Assembly (NCBI GenBank): GCA_019359395.1
Contig: JAHHHK010000008.1
Span: 124,001 to 188,000, forward strand
Reading direction: 5' to 3'
DNA length: 64,000 nucleotides
From: Komarekiella atlantica HA4396-MV6
Lineage (GTDB): Bacteria > Cyanobacteriota > Cyanobacteriia > Cyanobacteriales > Nostocaceae
Shown in pieces: positions 54,875 to 62,844 of this stretch (position 1 is its first letter; the number at the start of each line of letters is the position of its first letter). The position numbers were made by a program, and so were the translations under genes. The notes beneath the pieces are model-generated. The model did no database searches. It was not told where the DNA came from and saw nothing but the letters and a program-made list of their open reading frames with translations.

Positions 54875-55558
54875 ATGAATAGATTCAATCACAAAACACT
54901 TGAGTTAGCCGAACATCATCCAGAGTGTTTATCGACAAAAAATTATTCTAATCTCACTGTAAAAAGTGAATCCGAAGTTGCTGGAGGTCAGTTTCATCTC
55001 GTCATGCAACAAATTGGTTTAGGGCTACCAGTCGAACCTTTCTTAAAGGAATACCCCCAAATTAATAACTGGGTCGATAAGGTAAAACCTTTTCTAAACA
55101 TCCTTGGAAACAAACAATGGAGCGCCCAACTTCAATATTTATATCACGATATCCTTCTCTATAGCGAGTGCGACCTCATTATCTATGGTGAAAATCAAGT
55201 AGTTGCGTTTGACTGGACAATTCAAAAACCTCCTAAATTTGAAATTCTTCAGAGCAAGTGGCAAACCCAATTGAGATTATTTCTTCTTCACGAACGAACT
55301 GGAATGCCATTAGAACAAATTAGCCTAGTTTACTTGTTCATAAATACTGATAGTATCTACCAGTTTACTTACTCTGATAAGAAATATTTGGCTTTCAAAG
55401 AACGGTTAGAAGAAACACTCGCTCCTTTTATAGGAGACAACAATGAAAATAAACATTTAGCCGATAAAATAACTCCTCATGAAGCACATGATAAATGGCT
55501 GGCAAGAGAAATATCAACTACGGAATATTTAGCAGCAATTCCTGAAGTGGAATTATGA
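54875..55558 (+). CDS. PD-(D/E)XK-superfamily nuclease-like
   Basis: 227 residues from ATG 54875 (the track TTG 54860 lies within the hairpin). The block LLYSECDLIIYGENQVVAFDWTIQKPP fits the Asp...Asp-x-Lys core of Cas4/RecB-like nucleases, with Thr for the Lys. The following helix (WQTQLRLFLLHERTG) is where that family has its Q-Y/L motif. Possibly a DNA-processing factor of the plasmid, or inactive. Overlaps the next gene by 4 bases. Confidence 0.5.
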   Translation: MNRFNHKTLELAEHHPECLSTKNYSNLTVKSESEVAGGQFHLVMQQIGLGLPVEPFLKEYPQINNWVDKVKPFLNILGNKQWSAQLQYLYHDILLYSECDLIIYGENQVVAFDWTIQKPPKFEILQSKWQTQLRLFLLHERTGMPLEQISLVYLFINTDSIYQFTYSDKKYLAFKERLEETLAPFIGDNNENKHLADKITPHEAHDKWLAREISTTEYLAAIPEVEL

Positions 55559-55905
55559 ATCCAACAGAATTAAATATTACCAAAATCGAACTCACTTCTA
55601 ACAGTGGTTGGACGCTCAATATTCTCTCACGTCGAGTAGCAACTATTACTGATCCCTTGGGAAACCGAAAAACCAGCTATTTCGGGTTCGATACCAAAGA
55701 ACAAGCCGAAAAGTTTAGAGATTGGCTTCTCCGAAAAGACAAATGTAGTAGTGCAGTTATCCGTCACTCAGAACGATTAGCTACTGAATGGGAGGTAAAA
55801 ACTTGGAATGTACCAACCTCCCTAATTCTTAAATGCGCCGTTAAAGATTTAAAGGAATCTAGCAATGCAACTATCTCTCCTGAATCTGTCTTACAACGAG
55901 GATAA
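55555..55905 (+). CDS. hypothetical protein
   Basis: 116 residues. N-terminal beta segment (ITKIELTSNSGWTLNI, VATITDPLGNRKTSYFGF) and a basic helical tail. No family. It overlaps the preceding stop and the next start, so it is part of a tight operon with the methyltransferase. Confidence 0.45.
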   Translation: MNPTELNITKIELTSNSGWTLNILSRRVATITDPLGNRKTSYFGFDTKEQAEKFRDWLLRKDKCSSAVIRHSERLATEWEVKTWNVPTSLILKCAVKDLKESSNATISPESVLQRG

Positions 55906-56917
55906 CTCATCACTAGATATTTTCAATATTCCTAACTTAGAAAAAGCAGAAGCTCTCCGCAAGCTAGCTGCCTCAATGCAGTCAAATATTGACCAAAAGA
56001 AAAATCCTGCTATTGGGAATCAAAGGGCAACCAAGCGCCGTAAAACTATAGCTCAAGGGATAATCCAAGAAGGGATTGAACTTGAGATTATCCAGTCTTG
56101 GCTATTTGCGATCGCACAAATGTGGGAAATAGGAAATATCCCACCAATACTACGCGGTATATCTCGCAAATCACAGGTTGAAGTGCTATTTAGGATTTCT
56201 CAAAGTGGAGAAACTAGCCAGAAAGTCCAAGAAATACTAGAAGACGAATATTACCAAGACTGGGTAAAATCTCTCAGTCGCGCGGGGTTAAATACATTGG
56301 GCGAAATCATATCAGCAATAACAGAAATTCAACAGGTAGTAAAACCTGAAGCAATTGATACTACCAAGCAACAACTTAATAAGCTTGAGTTAGAAATCAT
56401 TGGCATGAAATCTGGAGATTTCTTTCCTACTCCCAAACCAGTCTGTCAACGACTTGTTCAACTGGCAGATATTAAAGCGAATTGGCGAATTTTAGAGCCT
56501 AGCGCTGGTAGCGGAAATATTGCTGAATATATTACTAAAACCTACTCCAATGTCCAACTAGAGGTAGTTGAAGTGAATTACAATCTAAGACAAATTCTAG
56601 AACTCAAAGGATTTAATCTCGTAGGGAAAAACTTTCTGGAGTTTAACCCCAGTCATTTATACAATGCCTGTATCATGAATCCTCCATTTTGCGAACTTGT
56701 CGAACATATCTATCAAGCTTGGAAGTTAATTATATCAGGTGGTGTATTAGTTTCAGTCGTTCCTGAATCGGTTTTCTTCAACCGGAAGTATCAAAGCTTC
56801 AAAGAGTGGCTACAGAGCAATAAAAGCTATGTCGAGTTGGTAGAGAAAGATGCCTTTTTGAGTTTAAATAACCCTACAAATGTAGCTACTAGAATCGTCA
56901 AAATAATTAAACCATAG
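55865..56917 (+). CDS. N6-adenine methyltransferase-like protein
   Basis: 350 residues. AAAGGA lies eight bases before ATG 55865. The helical N-terminal half is unrecognised. The C-terminal half is a Rossmann methyltransferase: GDFFPTPKPVCQRLVQLA, RILEPSAGSGNIAEYI (SAM loop), and IMNPPFCE (NPPF, the adenine-acceptor motif), then VSVVPESVFFNRK. N6-adenine DNA methylation is likely; no recognition domain is obvious. It may protect the plasmid or mark replication. Confidence 0.7.
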   Translation: MQLSLLNLSYNEDNSSLDIFNIPNLEKAEALRKLAASMQSNIDQKKNPAIGNQRATKRRKTIAQGIIQEGIELEIIQSWLFAIAQMWEIGNIPPILRGISRKSQVEVLFRISQSGETSQKVQEILEDEYYQDWVKSLSRAGLNTLGEIISAITEIQQVVKPEAIDTTKQQLNKLELEIIGMKSGDFFPTPKPVCQRLVQLADIKANWRILEPSAGSGNIAEYITKTYSNVQLEVVEVNYNLRQILELKGFNLVGKNFLEFNPSHLYNACIMNPPFCELVEHIYQAWKLIISGGVLVSVVPESVFFNRKYQSFKEWLQSNKSYVELVEKDAFLSLNNPTNVATRIVKIIKP

Positions 56918-57135
56918 TGTACTACAAGCGTATGGCGTACTACCAAATTGATGAAACTAGATATGTCACGTACATCTTCCCTAAATTCGGAAAGTATGCG
57001 AGATACAAAATTCTTACACAGCAAGAATTAGAACTAGCAGTTACTAAGTGCAAGCTTGCTGGTTGGAAAGTCAGTAATGTCACCAAACTTACTAATAAAA
57101 TGCTTGAAATTAAACCCCAACGAACAAGGAGATAA
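56917..57135 (+). CDS. small hypothetical protein
   Basis: 72 residues from GTG 56917, sharing its G with the previous TAG. Basic C-terminus (EIKPQRTRR), aromatic N-terminus. A translationally coupled small gene; no family known. Confidence 0.4.
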   Translation: MYYKRMAYYQIDETRYVTYIFPKFGKYARYKILTQQELELAVTKCKLAGWKVSNVTKLTNKMLEIKPQRTRR

Positions 57136-57137
57136 AT

Positions 57138-57485
57138 ATGGCAATTGAAACTATTGCTTCCTACAGATTTATTCCTGGTAAAGATAGTCACATAACAACT
57201 TATGGCGCACCTGAAGAACAAACAGTTGCAATACACAATTCAAGCACAACATCTGTGTCACTGACTTTCACAACTGAAAATACATCTGTTCTTAGACAAA
57301 TCATCATCAATCTTCAGCAAATATATCAGACACTTTTAAACACCAAAGCTGGAATTATTCAGGAAGACACTTACATGAACAACTTTACCGAATTAAAGAA
57401 AGAGTGCATTGAGAACAGCACTACGAGAGGGTTTACTTCCACAAGCGATTGCGAGGTTTTCTCGATTAAAGATTCTAAAATTTAA
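57138..57485 (+). CDS. small hypothetical protein
   Basis: 115 residues with Thr/Ser-rich beta segments (VSLTFTTENTSVL). AAGGAG lies seven bases before ATG and supports the start. Same orientation and spacing as the previous gene. No family known. Confidence 0.45.
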   Translation: MAIETIASYRFIPGKDSHITTYGAPEEQTVAIHNSSTTSVSLTFTTENTSVLRQIIINLQQIYQTLLNTKAGIIQEDTYMNNFTELKKECIENSTTRGFTSTSDCEVFSIKDSKI

Positions 57486-57533
57486 ATGATGAAAACTGTA
57501 TCTAAATAGCGAAAAATTAATAAATCTTTCAAG

Positions 57534-57557
57534 TCGTCTTTATAACAGACGATTTTT
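57534..57557 (+). terminator. intrinsic terminator
   Basis: A 6-bp stem TCGTCT/AGACGA with a seven-base loop and a run of T ends the block 48 bases after the 57138-57485 gene. Confidence 0.6.
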
Positions 57558-57564
57558 ATTTTTT

Positions 57565-57586
57565 ACAACTGCTTTTGCTTGACGCA
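57565..57586 (+). promoter_or_regulatory. weak leader motif
   Basis: ACAAC-N10-TGACGCA is a degenerate copy of the leader motif 29 bases before the DUF5895 start. The hairpin after it (ATTGA/TCAAT) is weak. Confidence 0.3.
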
Positions 57587-57615
57587 TTAAAGATTGATTT
57601 CAATTAATTAAAATT

Positions 57616-58599
57616 ATGGCAAGAAATCAAACAAAGCCTACTACTGAAGAAAGCACAGTCTCAGAGTCGGAACCCCCTCAACAAACCGTTCAGAATGGGG
57701 CAAACATACAAAAGCGTAAATCAGCTATTTCTAAATTTGCCAACCCTGAGTACAATGCGCCGATTAGCAATATCTGCATCTGCCAAGTCATCAACCACAT
57801 GGAAGCAGAAAAAGTTGGATTGTTTATAAAAGATAAGTATTTAGCAGCAATTAACTGGCAAGGACAAGAACCTACACACAAGCACACCTTCTCTAGTGGT
57901 ACGCCAGAAATGGGAGTGTTGTTGCAATCGCCCAGAATGCACATTCTTGATGTTTCTCCCAGATATATTGAACAGCGCGATGACGGCAAAATTGTGGGGG
58001 TGTACGAATCACCTGATGGGTACGAAATGTACCAAGCACTCGGCAAAGATGCCGCAGTGTTGAGACGATTCTACTTGTTGCAACTTGTCGATGAAAATAA
58101 TAACAACCTGCACTCAGTACCAATTGTCTTGTCAATCAAAGGCGTTGCATCATCAAAATTTGGCGAGGCTTACAAACAGTTCCAACGCGAACTAGAGGTT
58201 GCATTCGCCCGATTTACTGATACAACTGTCGCTGAAAAACGTGCAGAGTTTCATCGCCTTGGTGCATTTCAACCCACCTTCACACCATCCCTTGAACCGA
58301 AAGAAGCAGTTAACCAAAGAGATAAATCCTGGGTAGCAGTTGTCACTTCCTACAAATCACCAAACCCCGATGGCAGCGATTTTCTCGAATTCTTCTCAGA
58401 AGGCAAAGAAATCGATATCCAAACAACGATGCAGGCAAATCCCGAATTCTCTCACCGCATCGGTAAAACATCAACCGTTGTAGCAGAACATAACCGCCTC
58501 ATAGGTGCAGCCGATATGCCAATAGCAGCACTTCCTCCTAGTACAGGAGGTCATGACTATACAGCATACAGTCCTGAGATCGAACAACTGCCTTACTAA
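57616..58599 (+). CDS. DUF5895 protein
   Basis: 327 residues. Its pattern (KFANPEYNAPISNICICQVIN, FIKDKYLAAINWQGQEP, VLRRFYLLQLVDENNNNLHS) fits the cyanobacterial DUF5895 family. The C-terminal SWVAVVTSYKSPNPDGSDF and tail lack motifs known to me. Function unknown; DUF5895 genes recur on cyanobacterial plasmids. Lies directly upstream of dnaN. Confidence 0.65.
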   Translation: MARNQTKPTTEESTVSESEPPQQTVQNGANIQKRKSAISKFANPEYNAPISNICICQVINHMEAEKVGLFIKDKYLAAINWQGQEPTHKHTFSSGTPEMGVLLQSPRMHILDVSPRYIEQRDDGKIVGVYESPDGYEMYQALGKDAAVLRRFYLLQLVDENNNNLHSVPIVLSIKGVASSKFGEAYKQFQRELEVAFARFTDTTVAEKRAEFHRLGAFQPTFTPSLEPKEAVNQRDKSWVAVVTSYKSPNPDGSDFLEFFSEGKEIDIQTTMQANPEFSHRIGKTSTVVAEHNRLIGAADMPIAALPPSTGGHDYTAYSPEIEQLPY

Positions 58600-58604
58600 A
58601 ACAA

Positions 58605-58645
58605 ACTACCTCATCTAAGCAAAAAGGGTGCTAGAAATAGCGCCC
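58605..58645 (+). promoter_or_regulatory. weak leader motif plus hairpin before dnaN
   Basis: ACTAC-N6-TAAGCA is a degenerate copy of the leader motif. It is followed by a 7-bp stem GGGTGCT/AGCGCCC with one G-T wobble (58626-58632 with 58639-58645), 34 bases before ATG 58680. Confidence 0.3.
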
Positions 58646-58679
58646 GTCAAGGAATCATCCACTAAAAACCAAGTAACAA

Positions 58680-60056
58680 ATGAAACTAACAATTGAACAA
58701 TCTAAACTCGCAGAAATTCTAGAAACCGCTTATCTTGCAATCAGTCCTAAACCCACTGACCCAATTTTAGGAAATATCTTACTGATTGCAGACGAAGACG
58801 GGATCGTATCAGCAACAGGTACAAACCTTAACCTCACAATTCATACTACAACCACCGCTAACGTCGAAATTTCAGGTCAGGTAGCACTTCCTGCCAAACT
58901 ACTAACTGATACTGTTAGTAATGTCAGAGGCGAAATTACCCTAGAAGTAGAAAATCAAGCCTGCATAATTACTCACAATAGCGGTAAGTGCCGACTAATT
59001 GGCGGAAAATCTGACGAGTTCCCAACACTTCCAAAGGCAGAAAATCCAACAGAGATAAACTTAAGTGCCAAGAAACTCCAAGCCGCACTTGAAGGGACAC
59101 TCTATTGCGCCAGCAGCGACGAAACAAAGTTGGTTTTAACTGGTGTCAACTTCAAAATTGATACCAACAAGTGGCAAGCTGCTAGTACAAATAGCCACAA
59201 ATTAGCGCTAGTAACAGGAACACTCGATAGCGAATATTCTGACCCAATCAACTTCACTGTTCCAGGTAAGTCACTTGGCGAGTTAAACAAAATTCTCTCT
59301 CAAAGCGCCGATACGAGCGTCTGCAATATTCTTCTATCAGATAGAACTATCGAGTTTAGCCTTCCTAATACAAAGCTCATTTCCCGGCTTCTGGAGGGAG
59401 AATATCCCAAAATCAATAGCTTGATTCCCCGGTCGTTTGAGTATGAATTTACATTAGAGCGCAAGGGATTTGAGAGCGCGCTGAAGCGGGTAAGTTATCT
59501 AGCCGAACGCAAGCAAAAGGTTGTCAAAATCCTCTGGGAATTGGAAGTTACACAGGCAACACTATACACCGAAGCTACTGATATCGGGGATGCAGTTGAC
59601 TCGGTACTGATGAAATCGGTAACTAGTAATTCAGAAAACATCAGTATTGGATTAAACATCGACTACCTGATCGAAGGATTAAAGCATATCAGTACCGATG
59701 AAATCGTGGTGCGGTGCAACAAACCCACGCAACCAGTCATTGTCTGCCCGATGGGAGGGCTGCTCAATCAGTTGTATCTGGTAATGCCTGTAGAAATCAA
59801 GCAGGGATTTGAAAAAGTAAATAGCCAAAGTACAAAGGCAAAAGTCAGCACTCAAAGTGAGCCTGATACTGAAGAAGTAACAGAGGTTAGCACTCAAACT
59901 GAGTCTGGCACTGAAGAAGTAACAAATGTGGCACAGCCAACAGACGATAGTGAAACTCCTCAAATAGAAACGCCATCCGTGGTAGCCAAAGATACTACCA
60001 AAGGTAAGTCAACCTCACGATCGCCACGAACGAAAAAAGAAGCGGCGACTGCCTAA
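58680..60056 (+). CDS. dnaN: DNA polymerase III beta clamp
   Basis: 458 residues. The first about 375 are a normal beta clamp: MKLTIEQSKLAEILETA, FPTLPKAENPTEI, SKKLQ-type repeats of the three-domain ring and a final VIVCPMGGLLNQLYLVMP, equivalent to the family's end. About 80 extra residues follow, Thr/Ser/Glu-rich with an imperfect repeat (EVTEVSTQTESGTEEVT) and a basic end (SPRTKKEAATA). Sliding clamps tether polymerases to DNA. This is a plasmid copy beside dnaX and a polymerase. The tail could bind partners or regulate loading. Confidence 0.9.
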   Translation: MKLTIEQSKLAEILETAYLAISPKPTDPILGNILLIADEDGIVSATGTNLNLTIHTTTTANVEISGQVALPAKLLTDTVSNVRGEITLEVENQACIITHNSGKCRLIGGKSDEFPTLPKAENPTEINLSAKKLQAALEGTLYCASSDETKLVLTGVNFKIDTNKWQAASTNSHKLALVTGTLDSEYSDPINFTVPGKSLGELNKILSQSADTSVCNILLSDRTIEFSLPNTKLISRLLEGEYPKINSLIPRSFEYEFTLERKGFESALKRVSYLAERKQKVVKILWELEVTQATLYTEATDIGDAVDSVLMKSVTSNSENISIGLNIDYLIEGLKHISTDEIVVRCNKPTQPVIVCPMGGLLNQLYLVMPVEIKQGFEKVNSQSTKAKVSTQSEPDTEEVTEVSTQTESGTEEVTNVAQPTDDSETPQIETPSVVAKDTTKGKSTSRSPRTKKEAATA

Positions 60057-60068
60057 AAAATCAAACTT

Positions 60069-60089
60069 CCTACCAACCACACTGGTAGG
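60069..60089 (+). promoter_or_regulatory. hairpin between dnaN and dnaX
   Basis: A 7-bp stem CCTACCA/TGGTAGG sits 12 bases after the dnaN stop and 33 bases before ATG 60123. It has no T tract, so it is an intercistronic hairpin. Confidence 0.4.
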
Positions 60090-60122
60090 GAGTAAATAAA
60101 ACACCCGTTTATCATCAAAATT

Positions 60123-61484
60123 ATGTACCAACCACTACATCTCAAGTACCGCCCCCAGAGCCTTAGTGAAGTTATCGGGCAGGAACATATCGTCCGCACT
60201 CTCATAAATGCGATACTCCCAGGAGGGAGTCACTCCGCGATCGCGCAACGCCCGCCTTCTCCTAAAGGAGACGCGCAAGGGACGGCGATCGCATTCCAGA
60301 AGATTGCACCCGCCTACCTATTCAACGGCCCCAAAGGCACGGGCAAGACTAGCACCGCCCGCATCATGGCTAAATCCCTCAATTGCCAGTCAACCCAGGA
60401 GCCGACAACCAAGCCCTGCGGAGAATGCAACTCATGCAAGGGAATTACAGCCTCTTCTTCCTTGGATGTAACTGAGTTAGATGCTGCCAGCAATAGCGGG
60501 GTAGAAACAATCCGCGAGTTAATTTCCACTATCCAGTTTGCACCAGTTGAGGGAAGGTACAAAATTTTCATTATTGATGAATGTCATGCCCTAAGCAGTC
60601 AATCGTGGCAGGCGCTTCTCAAGACAATTGAAAATCCACCTCGTCATGTAGTTTTCATCTTCTGCACAACTGAAATACACAAGGTTCCTGAAACTATCAT
60701 CTCGCGCTGTCAAAAGTTTGATTTTAGGAGAGTAGGGCTAGAAACACTTGTTCAGTATTTATCAGAAGTTGCCCAGAACGAAAACATCAACATTAACGCA
60801 GCTGGTATTTGGGCGATCATCAAGTCTTGTGGAGGTTTTATTCGCAACTGTCTTGTATTGCTCGATCAATTGAGCAACCTGGGAGTAGATGAAATCACAC
60901 CAAACTGGGTTTGGGAATTATCAGGTGTCGTTCCCGAACACGACCTACTTACCCTAACCGAAAATCTTGCTAAAGGGGAGGTAACAGCTAACTTACAAAT
61001 CCTCCAAGACTTAATTGAGTATGGCAAAAACCTATTCGTCATCTACTCAAGTTTAACTGGGTTTCTCAAAGACCTGCTAGTGGCTAAAACTGCTCCTGAT
61101 AATAGACAAATTACTCAACTGGAGGAAGACACTTGGCAGGAACTCGTTACTATTTCTCAGATGTGGGAACTAACCCAGATTCAGGCAAGTATTGCCCTGT
61201 TAATGTCAAGACAACAGTTAATGCGTGACTCGGAGGCAGCTAAACTTTGGTTGGAAGCGACACTCATTGAGTTAAGCAATATCAAAGAAGAAAAACAACC
61301 TTGGACTAATTGGAAAACAATCCAAGATGCTATCAATTGGGGTAAAGAACAACTCCCACATTTATCCCAATCTGAACTCGAAAGGCATTGGAACAATCTT
61401 ACTCCCATTAAAGGTAAAAAAGCACCTGCGTGGGTACAACTGGTACAAGAGCTTCAGATGAAGTCTCAATTACAAACTGCCTAA
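60123..61484 (+). CDS. dnaX: DNA polymerase III gamma/tau subunit
   Basis: 453 residues. Clamp-loader ATPase: KYRPQSLSEVIGQEH, Walker A FNGPKGTGKTS, zinc module with Cys in PCGECNSCKG, Walker B FIIDECHAL, and sensor FCTTEIHKVPETIISRCQKFDF. The C-terminal collar follows (IVYSSLTGFLKDLLVAK-like region). It lacks the long tau extension. An in-frame repeat of 27 codons lies before IAPAYLF. It loads the beta clamp, encoded just upstream. A plasmid-encoded clamp loader is uncommon. Confidence 0.9.
   Translation: MYQPLHLKYRPQSLSEVIGQEHIVRTLINAILPGGSHSAIAQRPPSPKGDAQGTAIAFQKIAPAYLFNGPKGTGKTSTARIMAKSLNCQSTQEPTTKPCGECNSCKGITASSSLDVTELDAASNSGVETIRELISTIQFAPVEGRYKIFIIDECHALSSQSWQALLKTIENPPRHVVFIFCTTEIHKVPETIISRCQKFDFRRVGLETLVQYLSEVAQNENININAAGIWAIIKSCGGFIRNCLVLLDQLSNLGVDEITPNWVWELSGVVPEHDLLTLTENLAKGEVTANLQILQDLIEYGKNLFVIYSSLTGFLKDLLVAKTAPDNRQITQLEEDTWQELVTISQMWELTQIQASIALLMSRQQLMRDSEAAKLWLEATLIELSNIKEEKQPWTNWKTIQDAINWGKEQLPHLSQSELERHWNNLTPIKGKKAPAWVQLVQELQMKSQLQTA
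60216..60296 (+). repeat. 81-base in-frame repeat insertion in dnaX
   Basis: Compared with the family pattern, INAI then KIAPAYLF should be nearly adjacent. Here a GCGATCGC-bounded palindromic element adds 27 codons (translated in part as SAIAQRPPSPKGDAQG). Its inner CCTTCTCCTAAAGGAG forms a hairpin. The frame is kept. Confidence 0.7.
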
Positions 61485-61517
61485 TTCAAATGTTCGTCAC
61501 TTTGTAAAAACACTTAC

Positions 61518-61551
61518 TTTCCCCAATAAAAACTTTGGGGAAAGATTTTTT
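61518..61551 (+). terminator. intrinsic terminator after dnaX
   Basis: A 9-bp stem TTTCCCCAA/TTGGGGAAA with an eight-base loop is followed by six T. Confidence 0.75.
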
Positions 61552-61804
61552 CAGACTTATTCAAAAATTACATTAAATATAATACACTTACATCTACAGC
61601 AATATCTACCTTGTGCAGCAAGCCTCAAGATTAATAAAGACTGTCCTGACTGGGAAGCAAAAAATTAAGATATCAAGTAATACCACAACAAAATTTAACA
61701 ACTGGCATTCTGGAAGTATCTGATTAAAATTATGCCAGTTGAAGCAATTAGCCTTCGTACAGGACTTGAATTACCAGCAGCGAGCAGACATTTGTGCAAT
61801 TCTC

Positions 61805-62629
61805 TTAACCTCTCACAGGTGCTTTGCGGGCAACATGAACAGCAGAAAGAAACTCAAGTTGCACACTATCTCCAATTTTTTCTAGCTTCTGGCGCAATCC
61901 TGCAAATAGTCGCTCTTCCGCTTGTGGCTCTAGTCCCCGATGGGTACTCAAAAGCTTGAGGTAGTCATCAATGCTACAGGTGACTTCACACGCAGTTTGC
62001 TCGACAACCAACTCTTGAAAACAATTGGAGTCTAAAATCTCTTGTTCAAAACCCCTCAAAATCTCCGCTTGAACTTCCGCACCTTCGTATCGAACAAAGG
62101 AGGGTGCATAAGCTTGATACACTTCCTCTAGAACTTGGTAAACTTCGTATTTCGGTTCTGGGGTCAGATTCCATAGCAAAATAAGAAAACCATTATCGCA
62201 CATTGCCGATGCTGTCTTGGTATGTCTAATCTCTGGCGGTATCCAGTGAAAGGCATTAGCAGATAGAACGGCATTGAACTGTTTTGCTTCTAGTTCCCAC
62301 TCCTCAAATGAAGTATTGCAAATTGTAACTTTTGGATATCGATCGCAGTTGTGTTGTGCCAAATGACAAAAATCCTGGTTTGGCTCAATACATGTCATTG
62401 AAAAACCAAATTGAGCAAAAGCCACCGTCGCATTTCCTGGACCACAACCAACCTCAAGAATCGATGCATCTGAGTCAAGTTGGGCTAAAGCCACAGACCA
62501 ATCAATTAGTTCCTTTGGATAGTGCGGTCTTGCATTGTAATAAACATCAGCAACGGGAGAATACCAAGTCTTTCGCTGTTCCAAATCCATAGAAGCTCTG
62601 GCATTTATTTCTTGTCTAAAGTCTTGCAT
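61805..62629 (-). CDS. class I SAM-dependent methyltransferase
   Basis: 274 residues on the minus strand between dnaX and the polymerase gene. The SAM site is clear: SILEVGCGPGNATVAFAQFG with CIEPNQDF (motif II) and FNAVLSANAFHWIPPE. The C-terminal half (YLKLLSTHRGLEP) fits the small-molecule methyltransferase family. No NPPF or DNA-recognition element. Substrate unknown. Opposite orientation suggests later insertion into the module. Confidence 0.85.
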   Translation of the reverse strand: MQDFRQEINARASMDLEQRKTWYSPVADVYYNARPHYPKELIDWSVALAQLDSDASILEVGCGPGNATVAFAQFGFSMTCIEPNQDFCHLAQHNCDRYPKVTICNTSFEEWELEAKQFNAVLSANAFHWIPPEIRHTKTASAMCDNGFLILLWNLTPEPKYEVYQVLEEVYQAYAPSFVRYEGAEVQAEILRGFEQEILDSNCFQELVVEQTACEVTCSIDDYLKLLSTHRGLEPQAEERLFAGLRQKLEKIGDSVQLEFLSAVHVARKAPVRG

Positions 62630-62844
62630 AAGCTAGGGCGTGTCAGCTTTGATCGTCCAATTTCATTTTAGAACCAGCAAGGGATCTGTCAAAATTTTTA
62701 TTAATAACCACATACACAGCCGCTTTCAATATTCGCCCTTCCTAATAATCTAAATATGATTTTTGAGGTATTTTTATTACCCAAAAAACCACCAACTAAA
62801 CCACAAGGATTCATGCAAAAAAAAAGTAATTAATTTTGGAGATT

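Noticed and set aside
61732-61959. 75-residue ORF with a helix-turn-helix-like start (PVEAISLRTGLELPAA)
   Set aside because: Its second half is antisense to the methyltransferase and no ribosome binding site is seen. It may be a remnant, but support is too thin.
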